Origin: Candidatus Bathyarchaeota archaeon BA1
GTDB taxonomy: Archaea > Thermoproteota > Bathyarchaeia > Bathyarchaeales > Bathyarchaeaceae
Direction of reading: 5' to 3'
DNA length: 23,950 bases
Assembly: GCA_001399805.1 (NCBI GenBank)
Contig: LIHJ01000017.1
Span: 1-23,950 of the forward strand
The notes below the pieces were generated by a model. That model ran no database searches and was not told where the DNA came from. It saw only the letters and a list, made by a program, of their open reading frames with translations. The translations under genes and the position numbers were made by a program. Every line of letters starts with the position of its first letter. Position 1 is the first letter of the stretch. Of the stretch, positions 7,296 through 14,711 are shown in pieces.

Positions 7296-7943
7296 TTAAA
7301 AGGAAATCGGTCGGTAACTTCTTAGGATTTCGAGGGTTGCTGCTATTACTCCTAACTCTGCGATGGACTTGTCATTAGCGCTACCTATTATTATCACATC
7401 ATTTTCCTGAGGTTTAAGCTTAGAAATGAGCGCCTCACGTATCGCGGGGATGTCTTTGAAAATGTCTTCCTCTACTCCCGGCATACTTAACCTGCCGTGA
7501 CTAAAAACCAAGGTTGTGGCACCTAGGGCGCCGACCTTAATTGCTGCATCGCGCTGTTCTAAACCATGTTTCACAACCTCAGCGGAGTTTTTAACGAGGA
7601 TTGCTACATTGAATGGACCAACCGTCAAAGAGCTTTTAGGAATTTCCACATCTTCACCGATTTTAGACTTTAGGTTGGAAAGAAGTTTTTTACCAGAGTT
7701 TGTTAGGACAATGCCCAGCCTCGAAACCTCGATTAACCCCGCATTTTTAAGGTGCCTCACCAGGGTTCGTATAGCACCTCCACCCAATCCCAATGTTTTC
7801 GAGAGCTTTACTCGACCAATTGGACCCTTGGCATCAATTATCTTCAAAGCCTTAACCACGTGGACCTCCATAGAGAGGGGGGGTCGCCCAGGCGCCAACT
7901 TACTTACAACCTTTTCTATAACCCTTATCGGTTCCAACAACAT
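7296..7943 (-). CDS. DUF4443 winged-helix regulator
   Basis: A protein of about 215 residues with an N-terminal winged helix-turn-helix (roughly residues 20-90, including IGRVKLSKTLGLGGGAIRTL and VRHLKNAGLIEV) followed by the C-terminal domain I recognise as DUF4443, with FNVAILVKN, IKVGALGATTLVFSHG and DVIIIGSAND. Proteins of this type are archaeal transcription factors or sensors of unknown ligand. ATG at 7943 is preferred because GTGAGG lies just upstream; a GTG at 7970 would add nine residues without a clear site. It is convergent with the plus-strand tnpB, whose last frame overlaps its 3' end. The gene is intact although the element ended within about ten bases of its stop. The regulated genes are unknown. 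Confidence 0.75.
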   Translation of the reverse strand: MLLEPIRVIEKVVSKLAPGRPPLSMEVHVVKALKIIDAKGPIGRVKLSKTLGLGGGAIRTLVRHLKNAGLIEVSRLGIVLTNSGKKLLSNLKSKIGEDVEIPKSSLTVGPFNVAILVKNSAEVVKHGLEQRDAAIKVGALGATTLVFSHGRLSMPGVEEDIFKDIPAIREALISKLKPQENDVIIIGSANDKSIAELGVIAATLEILRSYRPISF

Positions 7944-8098
7944 CGCCCTCACTTCATAAATGTTATTCACCGTATGTGTTAAATTATTCGCTGTAGACCT
8001 TATACTTCAAAATACCTAGGAGCCAGTACTAATTCTCTAATACCTTATCACCGTCAATAATTTTATGCGTCTCTAAAACAACGGTCCATCATAAATGC

Positions 8099-8554
8099 AT
8101 GGTATTCGCCGAGTTCACCGCAAAGATGAACTTTTCCCTCAAGTTTCACATAATGCCTGGCGATTCATGATTTACAAGTTAGAGGGGAAAATGTGCCATA
8201 CAAACTGGAGGTCAAAACCAAGTACGATGTAGATGAAGATATGGGAAAGAAGCAGAAGAGGCTAAGTGCTTGAGTATACAAATTGAAAGATAACAAGTTG
8301 AAGGCACCGGGATAATTCCTCGGCTCAGTTGGGTAAAAATAAGAAACCATTTCATCCTCTTCGACAACCGCGCGCTATTTAAAATAAGTGATGAAATGAC
8401 TTTTGTTGATGAGGCTAGGAGGCTCACTCATTGTAGAATATACAGAGATAAAATAAGTAAGGGTGGAACTAGAATTAGTGCATACGACTCCAAAGGTTTC
8501 GTAGACTACTACTATCCATCCTGCTATGCTTCGTGGTATAAGAACGAGGCATAA
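8099..8554 (+). pseudogene. Decayed protein-coding gene of unknown family
   Basis: Three successive plus-strand frames carry amino-acid text that looks coding. They are MVFAEFTAKMNFSLKFHIMP (8099-8170), then DLQVRGENVPYKLEVKTKYD to KKQKRLSA (ending 8273), then GTGIIPRLSWVKIRNHFILF through FKISDEMTFVDEARRLTHCR to VDYYYPSCYASWYKNEA (8294-8554). The last frame is open for 86 codons but has no start codon until 8396. A TATA-like sequence (AATTTTATG, 8059-8067) sits the right distance before 8099. Together these suggest one gene of about 150 codons broken by two or more indels. The final frame shift near 8551 would allow continuation (APKKAELGLEPLKDE) into the 3' end of the opposing endA. I do not recognise the family. 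The short ORF from 8396 could alternatively be expressed alone as a 52-residue protein. Confidence 0.45.
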
Positions 8555-8574
8555 CAGCCCCGAAAAAGGCTGAA

Positions 8575-9132
8575 TTAGGCCTTGAACCACTTAAAGATGA
8601 GGTATTGTGTTTGTTGAGTTTGTAGGTCAGGTATGGCGATGATGAATCTTTTTCGCACGGTGGTGGCGAGTCTCCCCGCCTTCACGATTTCGGTGGCGGT
8701 GACCTCATCGTTGGTTTTCTTCACGGAGACCATATAGGGTGCGTGTTCGACGCCTGGTCCATGCTTGTACACGGCGAAGTCGCACCCATATTTGATGCCG
8801 GGTGTGACGATGAGCCCATGGTCCCGTAGGTCTCGATACACCGCATACTTTTGGTCGAATTCCTCATACAGCCTCTTGGCCCTTCTACGGAGTTTCTCAA
8901 GGCTGAGCTGATTTTTTTTGGGGCCCTCATGCACGGTGATGATCCCCTTTTCCACGAGGTAAAAGCCCTCCATAAGATCTAGGATAAGCGGAACATTGAA
9001 GTCCGAGACCTTGGGCTTGGGGATGCCGACGGGCTTACCATAAAAGCCAAGCTTGTAGAGTTCGGATCCCCTCTTCGGATCCCAAACCACCAGAAAGTTC
9101 TCGATGAATTCCGTCTCGATTTTCTCGGGCAT
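8575..9132 (-). CDS. endA: tRNA-splicing endonuclease EndA
   Basis: A 185-residue archaeal tRNA intron endonuclease, which cuts the bulge-helix-bulge motif at intron borders in pre-tRNA. The N-terminal domain (about residues 1-95) precedes the catalytic domain with GIKYGCDFAVYKHGPGVEHA. The catalytic triad of this family is visible: Tyr115, His130 in the HAPY motif, and Lys161 in TTVRKRF. The length of about 180 residues matches the single-domain class, which usually forms homotetramers; a separate paralogous subunit elsewhere in the genome cannot be excluded. The gene follows the DUF47 gene by 18 bases on the same strand. Its ATG is preceded by three tandem GGGGAA units that must act as the ribosome binding site. 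Confidence 0.9.
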   Translation of the reverse strand: MPEKIETEFIENFLVVWDPKRGSELYKLGFYGKPVGIPKPKVSDFNVPLILDLMEGFYLVEKGIITVHEGPKKNQLSLEKLRRRAKRLYEEFDQKYAVYRDLRDHGLIVTPGIKYGCDFAVYKHGPGVEHAPYMVSVKKTNDEVTATEIVKAGRLATTVRKRFIIAIPDLQTQQTQYLIFKWFKA

Positions 9133-9149
9133 TCCCCTTCCCCTTCCCC
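9132..9149 (-). repeat. Three tandem GGGGAA units forming the endA ribosome binding site
   Basis: On the minus strand the gap between the DUF47 stop and the endA ATG consists of three head-to-tail GGGGAA hexamers, the last running into the ATG. A change in unit number would alter the Shine-Dalgarno spacing without touching either gene. Confidence 0.75.
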
Positions 9150-9150
9150 T

Positions 9151-9810
9151 TCACATGGCGAAGGCCAGTATTCGGGCAGCGTCCGCGGCATCCTCCGCCT
9201 TGTCCGCGGCATCTTCAAGAAATAGGGCTATGTCCCTTAAGAGAAGTAGCGGGGGGATTTCTATCTGGCTACTGATAATTTTTACTTCCAGCTCCCGATA
9301 GAGGTCGTCAACGATTCGTTCAGCCACCTCCACCTCCCTAGCTTTCTCCAGAACCTTCGTTGAGCCATAATTCAGGGTGATGGCGGTCTCCCTGAGCTTT
9401 GAGACAGCTTCAAACACCGCCTCCGAAAGCCTCATTAAACCCCTTTTTATGTCCTGTGGCACCTTCCACCCCCTCTCCATGATCTCTATCAATCGAAACG
9501 CTATGCCCTCGCAAAAGTCTGCTATTTCGCTGGTTAGGTTGGTGAAGCGAAGAAAATCCTCTCGGCTTAGGAGGATGGCCCCTATCTCGGCCAACTCCTG
9601 TGAGACCGTGCGCCTCGCAATATCCACACCTTCCTCCAATTCCCTAATTTCGGTGAACAATTTTCGAGCCGAGATTTTGTCTTCCCTCACAAAAAAATCA
9701 ATCATCTGTGGAACCTTGCGGGTGATGTCCATCACCTTCCTTAGATGATCTTGACAAACGCTGAGGGCTCTTCGCTTCACCCGTTCCTCGGTTTCCACAG
9801 GGAAGACCAT
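9151..9810 (-). CDS. DUF47 / PhoU-like phosphate transport regulator
   Basis: A 219-residue, almost entirely helical protein of the DUF47 family (TIGR00153-like). Members resemble PhoU and often accompany phosphate permeases. Typical features are the N-terminal KVMDITRKVPQMIDFF helix, repeated acidic helices with ELEEGVDIARR and LTSEIADFCE, and the C-terminal ALFLEDAADKAEDAADAARI segment, which supplies the acidic metal-binding side of the bundle. The ATG at 9810 follows GAGGGGCGGG and a TATA box lies about 40 bases upstream. No Pit-type phosphate transporter is visible nearby. The gene sits between glyS and endA, so a role other than phosphate control is possible. Confidence 0.8.
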   Translation of the reverse strand: MVFPVETEERVKRRALSVCQDHLRKVMDITRKVPQMIDFFVREDKISARKLFTEIRELEEGVDIARRTVSQELAEIGAILLSREDFLRFTNLTSEIADFCEGIAFRLIEIMERGWKVPQDIKRGLMRLSEAVFEAVSKLRETAITLNYGSTKVLEKAREVEVAERIVDDLYRELEVKIISSQIEIPPLLLLRDIALFLEDAADKAEDAADAARILAFAM

Positions 9811-9846
9811 AAACCCCCGCCCCTCGAATTTCCTGTCTAATCTCCA

Positions 9847-9856
9847 ACATTATAAA
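9847..9856 (-). promoter_or_regulatory. TATA box for the DUF47-endA pair
   Basis: Minus-strand GTTTATAATG lies 37-46 bases before the DUF47 ATG, in the 86-base gap after glyS. It fits the archaeal TATA consensus. Confidence 0.5.
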
Positions 9857-9896
9857 CATAACAAAGCCTTAAAAGAATAGCGAAGGAAACTGGACC

Positions 9897-11642
9897 CTAG
9901 CCCTTAACCAGCCTCCCCAAACCTTCGAACCCCACCTCATAGCGGAAGTAGGCATGTAGCAATTGAGGAAGCTCATCAACCTTGGTTCTAACCTGCCTCC
10001 ACGTGTCGCGGTCACGCAGGGTTACGGTGTTGTCCTCAAGTGTTTGATAATCGATGGTGACACCAAGTGGGGTCCCCACCTCATCGACCCGTGCATACCG
10101 TCTCCCAATGGACCCCGCCTCATCATACTCCGCCGAGAAGCCCTCATCAACTAGCATCTGATACACCTGCCTCGCCCTTTCAGACAACCCATCCTTGCTC
10201 ACCAATGGGAAAACACCCAACTGAATGGGAGCAAGATCCCGCGGAAGGCTTAGCAAAGTTCGACCCTGCTTCGTTGTATAGGCGTACTCAATGGTTACAT
10301 AGAAGAGTCGATCTGAGCCAAAGCTTGGCTCAATCACGTGTGGGATGAATCGCTTCCCCTTCACCCTCTTACGGATGACCTCAACATGCTGAGGCAGGAT
10401 TTTGAAGGACTCCAACATGTGGAAGCCCTGACTTTTGAGCGCGTCCTCCAGCTCACTCGGGTTTGCAATAGAGAGCAACCTGACAACCCTTTGTGTGTCA
10501 TCTTTGAAGGCTGGGCCAATCTCGGACATGATGGGTTTAATGGCCACCTCCTCTCTCACAACAAGTTTTTCATGCGCCTTGAAGGCCCTCATATCCACTC
10601 CGCTAAATTCCATGTGCCTCCTCAGGTCATAATCTGTCCGATAATTGTGGCCCGAAACCTCCACCCAACCCCATCTTTCCAGGTGGACTTGTTGATCAAA
10701 CCCTTGCGTGGAATAATGGGCTCTCTCCCAAGGCAATTTTTCAATGAAGCGCTGCTTATCCTCCGGCACCCCTAACTCGACCAGAAAACGTTTAGATAAA
10801 GCCATGAAAAATGCCTGCCACTCCGCCTTTATGTACCCCTTACTAAGCGCCTCCTTAACCGTCACCTCAATTGGTTCCATTATGCCCCTCAGCTTATTTT
10901 CAGCCAGTATCAACCTCAAAACCTCGTTCTCCACTTCCTTCAGCCTTAGACAACGTGGCTCTTGCGGGTCGAAAAAGAACTCAAGGTCGATGATAGTGAA
11001 TTCCCTAAGCCTTATGATGCCCTGCCTCGGCGAAATCTCGTTTCTCAATGCGTGGCCAATCTGAGCTACTCCGAAGGGAATCTTCTCTCTAGCATACTCA
11101 AGGAGGCGCTTAAATTCTATGAATATTCCTTGAGCAGCCTCGGGTCGACCATAACCAATTGCCTCGGAGTATGGGCCTATGGTGGTGGAGAACATCGTCA
11201 AAAATTGTTTAGGTTCACCAAATTCTCCAGCACACTCTGGACAGCGAACACCATGCTTATTAATTTCATTCATCAATTCTTGAAGGCTTAGTTTCTCGGT
11301 CTCAGTGTCGCTCATCCTCGCAAATTCTTGAAGGAGATGGTCGGCTCGAAATCTTCGCTTACACCCGTTGCACTCCACCATGGGCTCCTTAAAGGCGTCA
11401 ACGTGGCCCGAGGCCTCAAACACCCTCCCTGGCAAGATCACAGGCGACTCGATCTCAAAAAGCCCAAGTGGGCGGATGAAGAAATCCCGAAACTTATCCT
11501 CAATCCTTCTCTTCAATATGGAGCCCAGTGGACCAAACGTAAAGAAGCCACTCACACCACCATAAATTTCGCAGGAGGGCCAAAAGAATCCTCTACGCCT
11601 CGCCATCTCGCTGATCATCTCGAACTTGTCAGGGTCTCGCAC
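9897..11642 (-). CDS. glyS: Glycyl-tRNA synthetase (archaeal/eukaryotic alpha2 type)
   Basis: A 581-residue class II aminoacyl-tRNA synthetase that charges tRNA-Gly. In order: the N-terminal SCEIYGGVSGFFTFGPLGS block, motif 1 region (ESPVILPGRVFEASGHVDAF), a zinc-binding insertion with Cys91/Cys94 and Cys134/Cys137, motif 2 (ALRNEISPRQGIIRLREF with Arg200 and Arg211/213), motif 3 (EPSFGSDRLFY), and a C-terminal anticodon-binding domain from LPRDLAPIQLGVFPLV. The length matches the family. The start is a GTG preceded by GAAGG; an internal ATG eight codons later is less likely because conserved residues begin early. It lies 72 bases downstream of the DNA glycosylase gene, with AT-rich promoter-like sequence in between. 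Confidence 0.95.
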   Translation of the reverse strand: MRDPDKFEMISEMARRRGFFWPSCEIYGGVSGFFTFGPLGSILKRRIEDKFRDFFIRPLGLFEIESPVILPGRVFEASGHVDAFKEPMVECNGCKRRFRADHLLQEFARMSDTETEKLSLQELMNEINKHGVRCPECAGEFGEPKQFLTMFSTTIGPYSEAIGYGRPEAAQGIFIEFKRLLEYAREKIPFGVAQIGHALRNEISPRQGIIRLREFTIIDLEFFFDPQEPRCLRLKEVENEVLRLILAENKLRGIMEPIEVTVKEALSKGYIKAEWQAFFMALSKRFLVELGVPEDKQRFIEKLPWERAHYSTQGFDQQVHLERWGWVEVSGHNYRTDYDLRRHMEFSGVDMRAFKAHEKLVVREEVAIKPIMSEIGPAFKDDTQRVVRLLSIANPSELEDALKSQGFHMLESFKILPQHVEVIRKRVKGKRFIPHVIEPSFGSDRLFYVTIEYAYTTKQGRTLLSLPRDLAPIQLGVFPLVSKDGLSERARQVYQMLVDEGFSAEYDEAGSIGRRYARVDEVGTPLGVTIDYQTLEDNTVTLRDRDTWRQVRTKVDELPQLLHAYFRYEVGFEGLGRLVKG

Positions 11643-11714
11643 AAGCCTTCAACTCCGCATTCATACAACATTTTACAAATCTTAAGGCGTACCTCGATAA
11701 TAAATCAAGCGTTG

Positions 11715-12752
11715 CTACCCTTTGCAAACCTCTCTTAACGGGCATCTTTCGCATCTCGGGTTTTTGGTTCGGCAATAAGATCTTCCATGAAGGTAGGTTA
11801 ACGTTTGGACCCAACCACCAAGCATCCCAAAATGTGATAGTCGAACCTTGAGGCAGTTTTCAGCCCTAGGACACATGGGCACATTAAGCCCCTTGGAGGC
11901 TTCCTTGTCGCATACGAAGCGGGAGCAGAGGGTTTTTTGGGGCATCCTCGCCCCCTCCACGCCACCTAGTCCCAATCTTTTCACCACCGAGAACAAGTGA
12001 ATGTCACATGGGATGATATGCGTCGCCTTCGAAGTGGACAAAAGAAGGGAGTCAACGGCTTTTGGCCCAAGCCCCCAACAGCATCTAATCAAGGTTAGCC
12101 TCGCCAGCTCAAGGGGCAGCATGAGGACAAATTCCTCCATGGGAGCCATCGGCGGCCCCGCCCAATCCAAAACCTGCCTTGGCAATCCCTCCACGTTTTC
12201 TGACAATCCCATGAAACTTCCCAGCGTCTTTGGCAGTTGAAGAACCTGGTAGCTGGTGCCGATGTCCATCAGTTCTTCTGGTTTAAGTTGGGCAATCAAG
12301 TCGATCCTTCCATCGTACCTTTTCCAGATTTTTCGACACCAGCCTAAGACCATTGGCTCATAGTTGGCCCTTTTGGACAGGGCTGTTACAACCAACATGT
12401 ATAAAAAATCTAGGGGTACGATGGGCAGCCGAACCCCACCATACGTTTTAGCCAAGGCCTCAACCTTTGGCTGCACCTCCCTCGGAAGCATCCCAACCAT
12501 TCTCTCATACGGTCCCTGCCACAATCCCGTTTCGAGTGTAACCCTCCTTCGGAGAGCAGCCTCCGTCAACCCGGCCTCACATCGAATGGAAAGCACGTTT
12601 GGTTGGCTTTGTCTAAGTTCCAACTGACCACCAAGGTGGCCAGCCACCTTAACCCAATGACCCGCCCCCACTCTTTGGTAGAGACTCGACACAAAGGACG
12701 GGATGAAGGTATCGTCGAGATTGAAGTGTTCAACTTCAATTTCAAACCTCAT
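11715..12752 (-). CDS. HhH-GPD DNA glycosylase with 4Fe-4S cluster
   Basis: A 345-residue base-excision repair glycosylase. The helix-hairpin-helix region reads CCWGLGPKAVDSLLL, with Lys231 at the position of the bifunctional glycosylase/lyase lysine, and Asp250 in IIPCDIHLF is the conserved catalytic aspartate. The C-terminus has Cys327-x6-Cys334-x2-Cys337-x5-Cys343, exactly the endonuclease III iron-sulfur loop spacing. The protein is much longer than endonuclease III (about 210). An N-terminal domain of about 110 residues resembles the layout of OGG1/AlkA proteins, and there are extra cysteines at 276, 281, 294 and 300. It is therefore an OGG/AlkA-like architecture with an Nth-type cluster. 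The substrate (8-oxoguanine, alkylated base or other) is not determined. GGTGATC precedes the ATG. Confidence 0.85.
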   Translation of the reverse strand: MRFEIEVEHFNLDDTFIPSFVSSLYQRVGAGHWVKVAGHLGGQLELRQSQPNVLSIRCEAGLTEAALRRRVTLETGLWQGPYERMVGMLPREVQPKVEALAKTYGGVRLPIVPLDFLYMLVVTALSKRANYEPMVLGWCRKIWKRYDGRIDLIAQLKPEELMDIGTSYQVLQLPKTLGSFMGLSENVEGLPRQVLDWAGPPMAPMEEFVLMLPLELARLTLIRCCWGLGPKAVDSLLLSTSKATHIIPCDIHLFSVVKRLGLGGVEGARMPQKTLCSRFVCDKEASKGLNVPMCPRAENCLKVRLSHFGMLGGWVQTLTYLHGRSYCRTKNPRCERCPLREVCKG

Positions 12753-12811
12753 CCCCTGATCACCTTAGGCAGTATTCGATAGAATAGGATGACAAGTTTA
12801 ATGCGTCCTTC

Positions 12812-12835
12812 TAAGAGAATAACCTTATTCTCTTA
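12812..12835. promoter_or_regulatory. Palindrome with 11-bp arms, candidate operator
   Basis: TAAGAGAATAA and its exact reverse complement flank a 2-base CC spacer, 60-83 bases upstream of the glycosylase ATG. The arms are AT-rich with almost no loop, so it suits a dimeric repressor or activator better than an RNA hairpin. It lies just upstream of a possible TATA element (CATTAAACT, minus strand). Confidence 0.55.
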
Positions 12836-12886
12836 TTGACTTTGTGGTAACTTGTTTGGTTTCCTCTCAAATGATTAAGCGGGTAG

Positions 12887-13107
12887 CAGCTGGCATGTGA
12901 AGACATCCCCGATTTTATACATTCTCTCCGGATCAATGAGGATCGGGGTGTTGTTAAGAAAAACTGTGGACCCCCATAAAATACGGTTCCCGTTGCTCAT
13001 AAGGGTGGAAGACTCGTCGCCATGGCACTAGACATCATTACGCCAGTTCATCCCGAAACGGGCAAGCACATCACCGCCGAGAAGATTAATAAAGTGACAA
13101 GCTGGTC
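12887..13107 (+). pseudogene. Probable decayed ORF upstream of the methyltransferase
   Basis: One plus-strand frame is open from 12887 to 13153 apart from a single TAA at 12977. Its text looks coding: CEDIPDFIHSLRINEDRGVV before the stop and VAHKGGRLVAMALDIITPVH, PETGKHITAEKINKV after it. Near 13093 the text seems to jump into the methyltransferase frame (SDKLVVLGFQRHKWRTSKG), so the first residues of that long frame may really be the end of this older gene. No family was recognised. The rest of the 12753-12886 gap holds only the palindrome and promoter elements of the glycosylase. Confidence 0.3.
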
Positions 13108-14031
13108 GTGTTGGGATTCCAGCGCCACAAATGGAGAACCAGCAAGGGGCTAGATCTTAGAGAGATGTGCTACGAGGATCAAGCATATATGAGACATACA
13201 CCCCAATTGAACGATTGGTCCATGAAGGGGTTTGATATGTTTTGGAGAGGCCAAGAATATGCCATTGAATACACGGAGCGAGAGTGGAGGTCGCTGTTCC
13301 GACGGAAGGTATACGACAACCTTGTATGGGCGTTCACCATGCCCTACGTCCCCAAAGAAAAATCGTTAATTCTTGACGCTGGAGGCGGGAGCGGTCGATG
13401 GACCCTCGACCTCACCTACCTTGGTCACCACGTGGTTCTGCTGGACTTTTCCAGGCCCATGCTTTATTTGGCAAAGGAAAGGATTGGAAGACTGCTTAAA
13501 ACTGGCGAGGCTGATCTAGTCCTTGCGGACATTCATCATCTGCCATTCCCTCCAGAAACCTTCGACTTTGTTTTGGTCGAGGCGGATCCCTTCACACAAG
13601 GGGGAACAAAGGATGAGGTCTCAACCGCACTGCGTCAATTGCATCTAGTTTTGAAGTTTAATGGGTTCCTGGTCGGTTCCGTTTCTGGACGGTACGCGAT
13701 TGCAGTTACGGAGATACAAAACGCCAAAAACATAGAGGATGTGAGGCGGGCAATCCAAATCCTTAAAACAGGTGAATATTTAGCGGTTTCAAATGACCCA
13801 ACCTCTCTTCTATTCTTGTTCACACCATCCGAGCTGAAGGAGTCTCTTCGGAAGATGGGCTTTCATGTTGATAAAGTTGAATCCACCATCACCCTTTCCC
13901 ACTTCCTACCCAAAGACCTTGAGCGGAGTGACGAAGTCTTGGAGTTGCTGCTTGAACTGGAAAGATTCATTCGTGAAATGCCTGAGGCCCTACCATACAG
14001 TCGTCGAATGCACTTCGCGGCAAGGAAATGA
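13108..14031 (+). CDS. Class I SAM-dependent methyltransferase
   Basis: A Rossmann-fold methyltransferase. Motif I is ILDAGGGSGRWTLDL (about residues 90-104 of the longest frame), the acidic residue of motif II is in HHVVLLDFSRPML, motif III is ADLVLADIHHLPF, and motif IV is FDFVLVEADPF. The C-terminal part, with FTPSELKESLRKMGFHVDKV, is typical of small-molecule or ubiquinone-type methyltransferases. The substrate is unknown. The start is uncertain. The longest frame begins with GTG at 13108, but the first 19 residues may belong to a decayed upstream gene, and ATG at 13165, 13189 or 13222 are alternatives without good ribosome binding sites. It is transcribed toward the minus-strand zinc-ribbon gene. 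Confidence 0.75.
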   Translation: MLGFQRHKWRTSKGLDLREMCYEDQAYMRHTPQLNDWSMKGFDMFWRGQEYAIEYTEREWRSLFRRKVYDNLVWAFTMPYVPKEKSLILDAGGGSGRWTLDLTYLGHHVVLLDFSRPMLYLAKERIGRLLKTGEADLVLADIHHLPFPPETFDFVLVEADPFTQGGTKDEVSTALRQLHLVLKFNGFLVGSVSGRYAIAVTEIQNAKNIEDVRRAIQILKTGEYLAVSNDPTSLLFLFTPSELKESLRKMGFHVDKVESTITLSHFLPKDLERSDEVLELLLELERFIREMPEALPYSRRMHFAARK

Positions 14032-14052
14032 GCATCGCTAACTCTCGTCCCT

Positions 14053-14280
14053 TTAAAGATGCCTTATTACGTTGGCTTCAAGCACCTGCCCGCTCTCATC
14101 GATGTTGAATTCTAGCATTACGCGATCAGTCAGCTGCCTCTTGGTGTTAAACACCCCGTGGCAAACCCCACACTCGATGTCTGACTCCAACTCAACCACA
14201 TACCATGAGGCATCCAGATAGTATCGCCCACACTTTGGACATCGGATGACGGAAACATCCATCCAAGCTTTCTCACTCAT
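14053..14280 (-). CDS. Small zinc-ribbon protein
   Basis: A 75-residue protein with two cysteine pairs, CPKC (RCPKCGRYYLDASWYVV) and CGVC (DIECGVCHGVFNTKRQL), spaced as in a single zinc ribbon, followed by an acidic strand (MLEFNIDESGQVLEAN). The frame extends to an ATG at 14298. The TATA box at 14319-14330 predicts a transcript start near 14296, so ATG 14280 with GAGAGG upstream is the better start. Function is unknown; such proteins often bind RNA or act as subunits of larger complexes. Not recognised as a named family. Confidence 0.6.
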   Translation of the reverse strand: MSEKAWMDVSVIRCPKCGRYYLDASWYVVELESDIECGVCHGVFNTKRQLTDRVMLEFNIDESGQVLEANVIRHL

Positions 14281-14318
14281 TAGCACGCATCCTCTCATTC
14301 ATTTCAATAGCCATGCGG

Positions 14319-14330
14319 TTATAAAATAGA
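14319..14330 (-). promoter_or_regulatory. TATA box for the zinc-ribbon gene
   Basis: Minus-strand CTATTTTATAACC lies about 40-50 bases before the ATG at 14280, in a typical archaeal position. It is used here to choose the start codon. Confidence 0.55.
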
Positions 14331-14528
14331 TGCAAAACGACAAATTTTGAGCATAGTTTGCATACTGAATAACTCCGTTAATTGTCTATTTATGTCCGAG
14401 GGTTAAGGTTACAACAATCTTTCTCAAAAAGCTTTCAGCCTACGCCCTCAAACGTCCACCAGAAATGATACCGCCGAGGGTAACTGAAAAATGTTTAAGA
14501 ATTCGTTCATGGGAATAGGAGGACGATA

Positions 14529-14618
14529 ATGTCCATCCTCGTCATTGAAAATTACTCTCCATTCCTAATACAGGCCCTCAATTTTAAAATATACATGCAT
14601 CATGTAGAAGCCAAGTAG
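14529..14618 (+). CDS. 29-residue small ORF with strong ribosome binding site
   Basis: ATG at 14529 is preceded by AGGAGG at a good distance and by an AT-rich element (AAAATGTTTAAGAA) farther up. The peptide begins MSILVIENYSPFLIQALNF and ends at TAG 14618. The first residues recall the N-terminus of class I glutamine amidotransferases (ILVIDNYD...). It may therefore be the surviving 5' end of a lost gene with its signals, or a true microprotein or leader. Nothing else in the 14299-14711 gap looks coding. Confidence 0.35.
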   Translation: MSILVIENYSPFLIQALNFKIYMHHVEAK

Positions 14619-14651
14619 GGATTTGTATGCACACTAGTTCTTTAAGACTTC

Positions 14652-14662
14652 ATTTTTATAAT
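14652..14662 (+). promoter_or_regulatory. TATA box for the radical SAM gene
   Basis: ATTTTTATAAT lies 50-60 bases before the ATG at 14712, and AAGGGG sits just before that ATG. Confidence 0.5.
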
Positions 14663-14711
14663 GACTTTCACAGATTAAATTGAAGAGGCCAGTTTCCGTA
14701 AGGGGTTAAAT

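Larger units (their letters stand above)
6062..7378 (+). pseudogene. tnpB: TnpB (IS200/IS605-like), full length but with two frameshifts
   Basis: A complete TnpB-like protein in three frames. The N-terminal part starts MVEIVRAISFGYYSTSETE (ATG 6062). Near 6463-6467 a missing base in a G-run shifts the frame. A second piece, GKLKIGQIQMNEHWIIIPF to NECIAID, holds the RuvC-I aspartate. A one-base excess near 6577-6580 then leads into the last frame, with LTAIDSNGNYLRVNTSKLR, RuvC-II IMENLSNIRKS, zinc ribbon CSRCGGK...CPTCG, and RuvC-III LDRDANACLSML. Repairing both indels gives an apparently intact nuclease, so decay looks recent. The last frame runs through the inverted repeat and into the 3' end of the convergent DUF4443 gene before stopping at 7378; the natural end was probably near 7290. 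No transposase gene (tnpA) is seen. TnpB proteins are RNA-guided nucleases and the ancestors of Cas12. Confidence 0.85.

Noticed and set aside
9951..11738. Several plus-strand ORFs over the glyS region
   Set aside because: All are antisense to the clearly identified glycyl-tRNA synthetase.
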